A stretch of 64,000 bases of DNA from assembly GCF_047200635.1 (NCBI RefSeq), contig NZ_JBJZOI010000003.1, positions 62,001-126,000 on the forward strand. Reading direction: 5' to 3'. Numbering within the stretch: position 1 is the stretch's first letter; each line of letters starts with the position of its first letter. Origin of the DNA: Saccharopolyspora_C sp047200635. Its GTDB lineage: Bacteria > Actinomycetota > Actinomycetes > Mycobacteriales > Pseudonocardiaceae. Position numbers and translations under genes: made by a program. The notes beneath the pieces were generated by a model that saw only the letters and a list, made by a program, of their open reading frames with translations, searched no databases and was not told the DNA's origin. Positions 43,908 through 52,264 of the stretch are shown here, one piece after another.

Positions 43908-45114
43908 GCGTCTGCGCAGGCTGCTCGGCGATCCGGAGCTGGCATGGCTGGTCAGCAGGGTTCGCACCCGGATGGAACGGGGCAGGCCGCTGCACGGCAC
44001 GGTCACGCTCGCCGATGCCACCACGGCGCAGCGCGCGGCGGCGCAGCGGCTGCTGGGTCGCCGGCCCCGTGCGGGTGGTGCCCTGGCGGTGTCGCTGGCG
44101 GCCGTGGACGAGGTTCTGCGGCGGTCCGGTGCCTGCCCGAAAGGTCTGGCCGCCGCGGTCGAAGAGATCACCGGGCCGGTGGCCGACAAATCCGTGCGGG
44201 AAGCACGGGTTCGGCGAGAGTGGGAGGAAGCGTTCGCCCCGCTCGAATCGGTGATCGGTGATCGGCTCGCGGACTGGTACGCGATGATCCAGGACACCGG
44301 GCTGGTGCGCAGGCTCACCGGCGACCCGCACGCGGCGGGACCGATGCTGCGGAACCTCGCCGAGATCATCCGGAACCTTCCCGCCGAAGGCGAGCCGATG
44401 GGGCACTTCGCCGCGAGGGTGACCGGCAGTGCACACGCCCTCGACGAAGGCCCGCTCTCAACGCTCGCGTTCAGCTCAGCCCGCGCGCTCGCCGGGATGC
44501 CCGCGGGCAGTGGCGCCGAATGGCGCTACGAGGTCTGGGCGGCGGTCGGGCTGCTCCGCGATGACGTGTCCAGCACCGTGCTGACCTTGGGGCTGACCGG
44601 CGACGGCCGCACCTCCACCGGCCGTGCGCTGGCGGCATGGCGCGAGGTGGGGCAGCCAGTGGTGCTCACCTTGCGGCAATTGGTGCGGGCCCCTCCGGTG
44701 TTTAGCGACGAGCTCGTGTCGATCTGCGAGAACCCCGTGGTGGTCGCGGCGGCCGCGGACCGTCTCGGCAACGAGTGCCTACCGCTGATCTGTACCAACG
44801 GCCAGCCGGTCGCGGCCGTGACGCATCTGTTGCGGTTGCTGAGCGCAGCGGGCGCCGAGCTTCGCTATCACGGGGACTTCGACTGGGGTGGGCTGCGCAT
44901 CGCGGGTTCGGTCGTGGACCGCTTCCAGGCCCGGCCGTGGCGATTCGACACGAGCTCCTACCTGGAGGTCGCGGACCGCGGCCACACCCTGACCGGAGCC
45001 CCGGTATCCGCAAGCTGGGATCCTGGCCTCACAGCGGCGCTCCGCGCGAACGGCAAGGCCGTTGAGGAAGAACTCGTGCTGGACACCCTCGTCGCCGACT
45101 TGCGACGACGATGA
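43897..45114 (+). CDS. jetD: Wadjet type II JetD, Toprim-type nuclease (DUF2399, TIGR02679)
   Basis: A 405-residue topoisomerase VI A-like nuclease. GTG start at 43897 lies 11 bases inside jetC. The N-terminal part has LTLADATTAQRAAAQRLL-like sequence typical of TIGR02679; the C-terminal Toprim region shows NPVVVAAAADRLG (Glu/Asn side) and YHGDFDWGGLRIA, which supplies the acidic DxD metal-binding pair. In Wadjet this subunit cuts the trapped plasmid. The gene is intact and closes the four-gene operon. Genes 37106-45114 form a complete system. Confidence 0.88.
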   Translation: MDRERLRRLLGDPELAWLVSRVRTRMERGRPLHGTVTLADATTAQRAAAQRLLGRRPRAGGALAVSLAAVDEVLRRSGACPKGLAAAVEEITGPVADKSVREARVRREWEEAFAPLESVIGDRLADWYAMIQDTGLVRRLTGDPHAAGPMLRNLAEIIRNLPAEGEPMGHFAARVTGSAHALDEGPLSTLAFSSARALAGMPAGSGAEWRYEVWAAVGLLRDDVSSTVLTLGLTGDGRTSTGRALAAWREVGQPVVLTLRQLVRAPPVFSDELVSICENPVVVAAAADRLGNECLPLICTNGQPVAAVTHLLRLLSAAGAELRYHGDFDWGGLRIAGSVVDRFQARPWRFDTSSYLEVADRGHTLTGAPVSASWDPGLTAALRANGKAVEEELVLDTLVADLRRR

Positions 45115-45381
45115 GGCCATGCCGGCCTCGATTGCGTCGTCGATCGGCGTGAAGGCTGTTCGCTCGGGTTGATTCCCGGGCGCACGAGCGAGGACGCGCG
45201 GCGGATCGCGGAGTTGGATCGTGAAGAATCGTGCATTGCGGCGGTCCAACGACATCCTCGAGACGGCGTAGGCGTTTTCGCCGCGGCGGAGCTCGTCGGT
45301 GAGTGTGTCGTCGTTGGCGGCCATGTCGACGATCTCGTCAACGAGATCGGAAGCGCTGTGGTGGTGCGGCCTTTCATGCAT
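45115..45381 (-). CDS. Possible small gene or gene remnant convergent to jetD
   Basis: From an ATG at 45381 the minus strand reads SASDLVDEIVDMAANDD, TLTDELRRGENAYAVSRMSL and NARFFTIQLRDPPRVLARAP, which looks like real coding sequence. The frame stays open into jetD, so the true 3' end is unclear and the gene may be truncated. No strong ribosome site. Family not recognised. Confidence 0.35.
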
Positions 45382-45698
45382 GGTGACTTCGGTGGGAGTC
45401 GGTCGGGTGGAGGAGACGGGCGGCCGGCGGGAAGGGAATGGGATCGTTCCCGCCGGTCCGGTCGCGAAGTTGCGCGTCAGCAGCCGCGGATCTTGCGGCC
45501 AAAGCCGGTGTCCGGGTGCAGGAGCGCGTCGGCGACGCGGCCGCCGGCGTCCTTGGCGCCGCCCCGGAAGTTGAGCACTCCGGCTTGGTTGGCGCTGGCA
45601 GCGACACCGTCCCAGTAGCGTGCGTCGCGTTCTCAGTGCACAGAAGCCAACAGTTGGAACGGACGACACGGGGCGGTCTCTTCGGGGAGGGGTCTGCG

Positions 45699-46204
45699 GT
45701 GTGGAGTTATCGGATGGTGCTCGAACAGCGGATACGCGAGCGGCGGCAGCCGTTGGAGGAGTTCGCGGAGTACGCGGAGGCGTTCGCGCGGGAGCACGGT
45801 GAGGTGGGCACGCTCGGGGTGCGGCACTTGCAACGACTCGTCGCCGGGCGTGGGCTCGTGGGAAGCCGCTTGGGCCGGTGCGGCCTGCTACGGCACGGCC
45901 GCTGGAACGGATCTTGGGGGACAGCGTCGAGGCGCTGCTCAGCAAGCCGGCCCCGTGTCCAGCCACTGCGGAGGCCGGTTCGGCGGCAGACCGTGGCGAA
46001 GGACGTCCGACCGGTCCGCGCCGGGCACTGGCGGAGTCGGGCGCAGGGACAGAGCCGCCGCGCATAGCCGGGACGGAACCGCAGACGACCAAGGCCGAGC
46101 TGTCCGGGGATCTGCTCTCAGCCGTCGACTGGCTCGATCAGCACTCCGGGCGGGGCCGGGACCGCCAAGGGGAGGTGCGATCCCGGCTGAGCGGGCAGAT
46201 CTAG
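45699..46204 (+). pseudogene. Frameshifted helix-turn-helix regulator
   Basis: The GTG at 45699 follows GGGGAGG. The first frame gives MVLEQRIRERRQPLEEFAEY and GTLGVRHLQRLVAGRG, an actinomycete XRE-type opening. Between about 45850 and 45865 the frame must shift to continue as KPLGPVRPATARPLERILG and DSVEALLSKP; the end is LSGDLLSAVDWLDQHSGR before TAG at 46202. Both parts fit one family in order, so a one-base indel has broken the gene. It lies just before a recombinase remnant. Confidence 0.75.
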
Positions 46205-46209
46205 ACGGC

Positions 46210-46464
46210 ATGCCCGAAGCATGGACGCTGGAAGGCGGGGAGATCTACGCCATGATCGATTCGCTTGGTGACGTAGGGGCAGCCCTGGCGGACGGCAAGC
46301 CGGAGAGCCTGAGTCAGCTCTACGACAGCCTGCAACTCTGCCTCAAATACGAACCACACGCGCGAGTCGTAGAAGCTACGATCTCACCGCGTGTGGTTAC
46401 CGTGCGTGTCCGAGGGGCGAGTTGCGCACTATCCACACGGCTTCTGCTTCCCGACGTCGGTTGA
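46210..46464 (+). pseudogene. Serine recombinase C-terminal remnant (left island boundary)
   Basis: Only the last part of a large serine recombinase remains: GGEIYAMIDSLGDVGAALAD, ESLSQLYDSLQLCLKYEPHA and VTVRVRGAS. It is clearly homologous to the remnant at 60453-60929 (DAEIHAMIDSLGDVGAAL ... NSVRVRGGT). The catalytic domain is missing. The last conserved codons coincide with the 16-bp att-like repeat, after which the frame runs on for 15 unrelated codons, as expected at a recombined attachment site. Confidence 0.75.
46402..46417 (+). repeat. att-like direct repeat, left copy
   Basis: GTGCGTGTCCGAGGGG, identical over 16 bases to 60906-60921, where it forms the 3' end of tRNA-Leu. It marks the left end of the 14.5-kb island. 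Confidence 0.75.
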
Positions 46465-46877
46465 GGTAGGGGTTGTCCGCTGTCTCGCTTGTCCGCTCAC
46501 AGTTGGCCCTGGGACACCTTGGTGGGACAGGTGGAATTGCACCGTGAACTGGTATGTCGTCCTGTTCTGGTGCGTTGGGACGGCGTGCGGTGCGTGTCCC
46601 GTCGAGCACGTGGCCGGCCCTGTGGCGGCTTGCGCGTGGAGTCATTTGACGGGACACGCCTGCTGCCCATGATCCTGTCTCCTGGGCTGCATCACGACAC
46701 CCGTTGGGTTTTGGAACTGGACGTGGAGGACCTTTTCGGGACTGATCCGGGCGTGCTGCGGACGTCTGGGGAGCACTGGGCGCTCCGTGGGAAGACCGCC
46801 GTTGTGACGCTCCGCCATGTCTGGGCCCAATCCGCACAGCGCCCGCTTAGGTCTGTGCGGATGTCGTCCTGCTCGGA
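46465..46877. other. 413-base gap at the island's left end
   Basis: No supported gene; the long plus-strand frame lacks family features and a start. Lies downstream of the minus-strand 716-aa/membrane-peptide operon, so it probably holds its terminator; none is obvious. Confidence 0.5.
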
Positions 46878-47129
46878 TCAGTCGGAGCTCGTTCGTGGCC
46901 TCTCTTCGTGGCGCAGAGACCGCACTTGCTCGCGGTGGCGACGGCGATCGGACCACCATGCGAGGCGGTCGCGTGAGTTCTGCGGGAACACCACCCACAG
47001 TGCTGCGACTGCCAGCATACCCGCGATGAGCAGGGACAGGGCGACTGGTGGCAAGGAGGTTCCAGCAGTGCCCAGCACGGCAGCAACTGATCCGGCGATC
47101 GTGGCCACCTGCGACCGCGTTGCTCTCAT
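46878..47129 (-). CDS. Small single-pass or hairpin membrane protein
   Basis: An 83-residue protein. Two hydrophobic stretches, VATIAGSVAAVLGTAG and PPVALSLLIAGMLAVAALWV, are followed by a very basic tail (RDRLAWWSDRRRHREQ). ATG at 47129 overlaps the stop of the 716-aa gene (ATGA), so they are translated together. Family not recognised. A small membrane partner coupled to a large cytoplasmic protein is a layout seen in several defence systems with membrane effectors, but no such role is shown here. Confidence 0.7.
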   Translation of the reverse strand: MRATRSQVATIAGSVAAVLGTAGTSLPPVALSLLIAGMLAVAALWVVFPQNSRDRLAWWSDRRRHREQVRSLRHEERPRTSSD

Positions 47130-49276
47130 CGCCGATCACCGCCGTCGCGGTCCGCAGCGGCGCGTGACGATGGCCAGTCCACGCGTTGTGTCCGGCTTTC
47201 GCGTGTCGTCATGAGGTCCGCTCTCGGCTGTTGGCGGTCTTCGTTCCAAGAAGGCAGTGCTCGGAGAATCAGCGCGGGTGTGGGGTGCGTGTTCCGGAGA
47301 TCTCCGATGAACCGGTCAGCTGTTGGGAGAAGGTCACGCATCTGGGCGTGTCGATCGTCGGCCGTGTCCAGGACCTCCGCGTGCGCCGTTACCCCTGCGA
47401 TCGGATGGCGAAGTGCTTCGACGAGGGTGCCGATCGGTGGCCCGTCATCGGTTTCCACGTGGATCTCGGTGCTGCCTCGGCTCGACCACACATCCAGAGC
47501 CTTGGTGGGGGTCAGCAGGCCGATCCTGCGGAGCATCGCGCTGCCCAGGCCTACGGGACCGCAGAGTTGCCGCTGATCGTCCACATCCGCGCGCTCACCC
47601 GCGCTAAGTTCCGGAGATCGGTCCAGGACGGGGTCGACGCGTCGGTAGTCGCGATCGGTGGTGCGGTTGATCTCGGCCCAGACCTGCTCCGCGTCGTGAA
47701 AGGTGATGTTCTTGAGTTCGACGTGGGCATCGGTGAGCTCGCCGCTAGCCCCCAGCAGGCAGAGAACCACGGCTCCGTTCTGCCCAGCTGCCAGACGCAA
47801 ACCGGGCACCCCACCCCCGCCCGAACTCGGATTCACGTCGGCGAGCACGCTGCGGAAGAATCGTTCCGCGACGGCCGGGTTCAGCTCCGCGACGAGCCGG
47901 TTCTCGCGAGGACTGACCGCTAGGAACGGCTGGTGAAAGCCACGTCGCAGCGATGATGAGACGAGCACCGTGCAATCGCGGATGGCCAACAGCAGACTGG
48001 TCTCGAGGATTCGCTGCGAGAGCGAGTGGGCTTCTGGGATGAGGCTGGCGTTGACCACGGTTGAGTCGGTCTCACCGTCGAGTCGCTCGATGCAGCGATG
48101 TGCGCTGTCCTCGGTCTCTCCGGTGTAGTCGCAGCGCAACGTGATCAGGTCGTTGAAGCGCAGCGACGAGCGGCGCGGGCGTGTTCGGTATGCGGACTCC
48201 CAACGGTGCCAGACCTGGGCCATGTCGTCCGAATGCGAGCCCAACCAATGCGGGTGATCTTTCGGGCGTCGCTTCAGAACGAGTTGGCCGCCCCCGCCCT
48301 TCCTTGCTCGCATCATGTCGTTGCGTGTGTCGAGGTCGTTGATGATCCCTTGCCCGTCGCCGAGGGGCGATGCCGCCGCCGCGAAGGTGTCGTGTGCGAC
48401 CTGGGTCGCGGGATGGCAGAGGATCCTGAGCGCATCTTCGACGGACAGGCCACCGTCCCAGGCGAAATCGACTGAGTCAGGGCCCTTGTCGTTGACGGTG
48501 ATCGTCCAGGAATTGCCAAAGAGCTTGACTCGGCGCAACAAGGCGCTGGCTAGGCGAACTGGGAGGTAGAACCGCAGACGTCCGGGCCGCAGCCGTGCTG
48601 CTTCGCTCGGGGAGAGCGCGTGCGGGAACCGGTTGTTGAGATTGAGAACTGCAGGTCGCTCAGCGTGGAGGTACTCCTTCGCCGCGTTCCACTCGCGTGC
48701 CCGGACGCCGGTCACGACGACTCGGGCAGCCGCGTCCTGATCTGCGAGTGAGAGCTCCAAGCGGCCTGACTTCCGCGTTTCCTCCCACCGCGCTCGGGCG
48801 CCCGCGGTCCCGTAGACTTCCGGATTTGGTTGGTATCCGTCCTCGTTCAGCGGCAGCAGCTCCGCCAGCAGTGGGCCCAACGCTCGCGGGTCGAGTTGTA
48901 CGCGGAGCGAGTCCGGTTCCGGATGGATGCTCGTGATCATCTGGTCGAGACGATAAGTCCATGCGCGCGGGTGGTGCGCGAGGTGATTGCCGACCCGCGC
49001 TAGAGCGTGCAGGACACCTGTTTCCAGCTCGCGCTGCGCCTGAGTCTGCGCGTCCGGGAACACCCGCTGGCGCAGATCACGCGGCAGCAGGGGTGACTTC
49101 GGTGTTTCGTCGAGCGTGGGAGAGGGGTGCCGAACAGCCTCGAGAAGTGCTGTCGTCTCGTCAGTGGTCAAGGTGTGATCGAGGTCCTGGGCCCAGCGAC
49201 GAAGGGCATGGCTGGACTCGCCGGTCAGCCGTGCTCGGTGCTCGATCAGCTTGCTGGTGAGGGCGCTCGTGCGCAT
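47126..49276 (-). CDS. Unrecognised 716-aa protein
   Basis: Start set at the ATG at 49276 (MRTSALTSKLIEHRARLTGE), with GGGG 9 bases upstream; an ATG at 49285 is also possible. No known motif found. It seems to contain a repeated unit: SALLRRVKLFGNSWTI ... LSVEDALRILCHPATQ near residues 250-310 and SAMLRRIGLLTPTKALDVW ... LVEALRHPIAG near 590-650. Between them lie LVLKRRPKDHPHWLG, LRFNDLITLRCDYTGETEDS and HSLSQRILETSLLLAIRDCT. There are no membrane helices. It is followed, with overlap, by a small membrane protein and lies in a defence-rich island. Function unknown; clearly a real gene by sequence character. Confidence 0.75.
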   Translation of the reverse strand: MRTSALTSKLIEHRARLTGESSHALRRWAQDLDHTLTTDETTALLEAVRHPSPTLDETPKSPLLPRDLRQRVFPDAQTQAQRELETGVLHALARVGNHLAHHPRAWTYRLDQMITSIHPEPDSLRVQLDPRALGPLLAELLPLNEDGYQPNPEVYGTAGARARWEETRKSGRLELSLADQDAAARVVVTGVRAREWNAAKEYLHAERPAVLNLNNRFPHALSPSEAARLRPGRLRFYLPVRLASALLRRVKLFGNSWTITVNDKGPDSVDFAWDGGLSVEDALRILCHPATQVAHDTFAAAASPLGDGQGIINDLDTRNDMMRARKGGGGQLVLKRRPKDHPHWLGSHSDDMAQVWHRWESAYRTRPRRSSLRFNDLITLRCDYTGETEDSAHRCIERLDGETDSTVVNASLIPEAHSLSQRILETSLLLAIRDCTVLVSSSLRRGFHQPFLAVSPRENRLVAELNPAVAERFFRSVLADVNPSSGGGGVPGLRLAAGQNGAVVLCLLGASGELTDAHVELKNITFHDAEQVWAEINRTTDRDYRRVDPVLDRSPELSAGERADVDDQRQLCGPVGLGSAMLRRIGLLTPTKALDVWSSRGSTEIHVETDDGPPIGTLVEALRHPIAGVTAHAEVLDTADDRHAQMRDLLPTADRFIGDLRNTHPTPALILRALPSWNEDRQQPRADLMTTRESRTQRVDWPSSRAAADRDGGDRR

Positions 49277-49725
49277 CGCAATCATCCCCGTCAGTCGCCG
49301 CCCGGCCGGTCGACAAGGACAAAAGGCACACAGCACTACAAGGAAGTGGTGAACTTCTGCGCGGTGGGCACAGCCCTCGGAGGTACCTGTGTCACTTCTG
49401 CCGGGAGGTGACTTACCTAAGCATGCGGACCGCGCCCGCAGGACCGAGCCTACCGCAGGGCTCGGAGGCGTCGATCTGGGGCAGCTCTTGAAGCGAATCT
49501 TCGCGGCAGCTGAGCATCCGCGTTGCGGAGCTGTGGGTGGAGAGCAGCGACCGGCCGTCAAAGGGGTGTCGGCGAGTCGTGCACTGGCGGTGCCCTCTGC
49601 TGGAGCAAGGTGGTTCAACGCGGCGCGGAGGTGCGTCGTGTGGTGGTGCGACGAGATCGGTGGGGTACGAGTACGTCGATCCGGGTCCAACTCCGCGGGC
49701 GAGTTCACCGGCGACGGTCAAGGTG
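49277..49725. other. 449-base divergent gap
   Basis: Promoter region between the leftward 716-aa gene and the rightward vsr gene. No supported gene; frames through it are shadows. The vsr start could lie up to 60 bases earlier than annotated. Confidence 0.5.
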
Positions 49726-50199
49726 ATGCGCTCGACCGGTCGTCGGGACACCCAGCCCGAGCTCTGCTTGCGCCGCGCGCTGCACCGGCGCGGGATGCGG
49801 TTCTTGGTCGACACGTCCCCGCCTGGCACCAATCGGCGCCGGCGGGTTGATGTTCTGCTCCGCGGCGCGAGGATCGCGGTTTTCGTCGACGGCTGCTTCT
49901 GGCACTCGTGCCCGCAGCACGGTCAGGTGCCGAAGACCAAAAGCGACTGGTGGCGGCGCAAGCTGGAGGGCGTGATGCGGCGCGATCGGGACACCGACGC
50001 CGAGCTGACCTCCGCCGGCTGGCTGGTGATCAGGGTGTGGGGGCACGAGGACCCGGAGGTCGCGGCCGATCGAATCGCCGAACTGGCCCGCGACCGCCGA
50101 CGACGAAGGACGGCGGATCCCGCTTGGGCCGGCTTTCCCCACGTCGGTTCGTTGGCGTGGGCCGGTGAGGTGCTCGCTAGGCGCCGTCGTGGGGTTTGA
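49726..50199 (+). CDS. vsr: Very-short-patch-repair (Vsr) endonuclease
   Basis: A 157-residue nuclease. The opening MRSTGRRDTQPELCLRRALH, GMRFLVDTSPPGTNRRRRVD, then IAVFVDGCFWHSCPQHGQVP and DWWRRKLEGVMRRDRDTDAE match Vsr closely. The catalytic Asp (RRVDVLLRG context), the FVDGCFWH core and zinc-binding Cys/His residues are present; GWLVIRVWGHE ends the fold. Vsr nicks T:G mismatches made by deamination of 5-methylcytosine and normally sits beside a cytosine methyltransferase, which is absent here. The 3' end overlaps the convergent HNH gene by 23 bases. ATG chosen as the first start matching the family. Confidence 0.88.
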   Translation: MRSTGRRDTQPELCLRRALHRRGMRFLVDTSPPGTNRRRRVDVLLRGARIAVFVDGCFWHSCPQHGQVPKTKSDWWRRKLEGVMRRDRDTDAELTSAGWLVIRVWGHEDPEVAADRIAELARDRRRRRTADPAWAGFPHVGSLAWAGEVLARRRRGV

Positions 50200-51168
50200 T
50201 GAAGGTGTGCTGGCGGTGCCAGGCGAAGTAGGTTTCGCGCTGCGGGGTCCACCAGGTGGTGGTGCGGCCGTCGAGGCGGTCCTTGACGAACTGCTCGACG
50301 TCCGGGGTGGCGTTGATGGCGGCGCTGGTCAGGATGGTGCCGCCGCGGTCGATCGCGATGAATCCGTGCTCGAAGAGGCTGTCGCAGCCGAGGACGTAGG
50401 CGAGCATGCCGACGTTGTCGAAGTCCTTGCGCTCGTCCTCGCTGCACATGGCGCGTTTCTTGATGTGGGCTCCGACGAGGAACGCGGGCGGTAGGTGGTT
50501 GCCGCAGAGCGCGCAGCTGCCGTCGGACAGTTCGACGAGGCGTTTTTGAAGGCGGTGTGTTCGCGGCGCCAGCTGCTGGTTCGGGTTCCGTCGGTCGGCC
50601 CGCCGGGGACGGTGTGCGACCCCGTGGTCTCGGCGTTCTCCGCGGCCGGGGTGGTCAGTGCGTCGAGGTTGACCAGTTCAGCGAGCCTGTCGGCTTTGTC
50701 GCCGTCGTAGACGGTGAAGCCCTGGACGAAGGCCTTGTCGCTCGTCCAGCCGAGTGCGCTGCGGACTTCTTCGATGGGGACGGAGATGTCGCGGAAGTTG
50801 GTGAGGGCGAAAATGAGCTCCCAGGTCAGCCCGTCCTGGTTCCGTCCCCAGCGGCGGTCGGCCAAGGACGCGTTGCGGAAGGTGAGGGCGATGTGGCCTG
50901 CGAGGTAGAGGCGTTTCTCGCCGTAGAAGAAGACGGCGTCGCCGGGCTCGAGGCGCTGCCACTTAGAGACGTTCACGTCGTTGCGGCCGGGTGTCGCTCC
51001 CCAGAACTGCGCCGTGTGCAGGGGGAACTGGGATTCCAGGGTGGTGAGAACCCGCGTGGAGACGACGTCGACGTGCTGGGACAAGGAGACCCTGTTGTCG
51101 ATGGTGTCGCGGTAGTGCTGGGCGACGTCGCGATCGTTGAGCGCTGTCGGCTGGAGCGCGATCCTCAC
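50177..51168 (-). pseudogene. PUA/EVE-like plus HNH endonuclease, split by a frameshift
   Basis: Residues 1-110 (frame from GTG 51168) contain TAQFWGATPGRNDVNVSKWQ and EPGDAVFFYGEKRLYLAGHI, a PUA/EVE-like fold entry used to read modified bases. The frame shifts in a run of five T (50544-50548; five A on the coding strand). In the next frame the HNH domain continues: RLVELSDGSCALCGNHL, FLVGAHIKKRA, ERKDFDNVGMLAYVLGC and DSLFEHGFIAIDRGG, ending at TAG 50177. One added A would restore a single 330-residue reading frame. It could be a true mutation, phase variation or a sequencing error. Likely a modification-dependent (type IV) restriction enzyme. Confidence 0.75.
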
Positions 51169-51530
51169 TGATCCTCCTGTCCGAGCTGGTCGTACTTGAG
51201 CGCTGTGCCCTTGGCCAGCTCCACCGGGTACTTGGCCGCGTTCAAGGTCATCTTCTCATCGAGCGCGGCCATGAGGTCGATTTCGGGCACATCGGCCAAC
51301 CGGAGCAGGTAGGCGAGGACGTCGGCCAGCTCGTGGCGCACGTTCTCGCCGGAGGAAGGATCGCGTGTGACGTGGGCTGACTGCTCGGGGGTGAGCCATT
51401 GGAAGAACTCGACGAGCTCACCCGCCTCGCCGGCCATGGCCATGGCGAGGTTCTAGGGGGTGTGGAACTGCTGCCAGTCGCGTTCGTCAGCGAGGTCCCG
51501 CAGGCGTCGCTGGAAGTCCTCGAGCGTCAC
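51165..51530 (-). pseudogene. MazG-like nucleotide pyrophosphohydrolase with in-frame amber codon
   Basis: From GTG 51530 the frame reads TLEDFQRRLRDLADERDW and QQFHTP, then TAG (51453-51455), then NLAMAMAGEAGELVEFFQW and HELADVLAYLLRLADV. Family members have Lys at the stop (HTPKNLA), so AAG has become TAG. The downstream part retains the EAGEL...ELADV metal ligands and could start at an internal ATG (51443) as a 92-residue truncated protein. Its stop overlaps the EVE-HNH start (GTGA), so the two form an operon, now damaged in both genes. Confidence 0.75.
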
Positions 51531-52264
51531 GTCGACCAACCTTACGAGGATCTCCCGACTCACGGGTGCAGCTGCGTCTTCACGGCGGTGATGAAGCAGC
51601 TGGAGAGAAGATGGCGGCGAGGTCGTTGTCTGAGCAACCTTGAGCTTTCGGTGTGCAGGGGTTCCAGGAAGGGGCCAGTCCGGAACCTTCCTGGGCTTGA
51701 TGGCGCGGCTCGAAGGTTGGCCGCGCTGACGTCCGAATGGGTGATGCTCTCCGAATTGATCTCGGAGACTCTCATCCTTGTTTAAGGTCGTTGGGACTAG
51801 GTGAGGCGTGCAGACGCGTCGGGGTCACACAAGACCGGCTTTCGGGTGGCCATGAGTGTGTCGACCATGACCTCAGATGGCGTGCGGGCGGCTGTTGAGG
51901 TGGGTGACTGGAAGAGAAGGTCGCTGAGCTCGATAGCTACGTGTACGACGAGCTGAACGGGTGTGCCTCGGAGTTGAGTAACCGCCGGGAAGCGGACCAT
52001 GACCAACTTGAACTGCGACATGGATACCAGATTGAAAACAGTTGACTACTTGGATAGTTTGGAACAGCCTTGATCAGCTGAATGACGTCACCGGTGAGGT
52101 CTCGTTGTTGAGCTGCTATGGTTGGTCGACGGCCGTGGGGAACTTCCCCTAGAGCCGGTTAGGGCCCACTCGGTCAGCATCATTCAATCCCTCCCTGGTG
52201 TGCGATTTCCGGATTTTCTGCCCAAATAAAAAACCGTTCAGAGTGAAATCATGGAAGAGGGCGT
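51531..52264. other. 734-base gap before the AIPR gene
   Basis: Contains the promoter side of the MazG operon and of the AIPR gene. It holds a short protein-like fragment on the plus strand (listed separately). G+C falls steadily toward the AIPR gene. Confidence 0.5.
51908..52045 (+). pseudogene. Possible vestige of a type IIG/N6-methylase C-terminus
   Basis: A 45-codon tail after an upstream stop reads LEEKVAELDSYVYDELNG, then CASELSNRREADHDQLELRH before TGA at 52043-52045. The first part resembles the ELDxxVYxLYGL tail of Eco57I-like restriction-modification enzymes. Too short for certainty. Confidence 0.3.

Noticed and set aside
46489..47214. Open frame of 241 codons opposite the small membrane protein gene
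   Set aside because: The minus-strand 83-aa membrane protein with an ATGA overlap is better supported; the plus frame has no motif.
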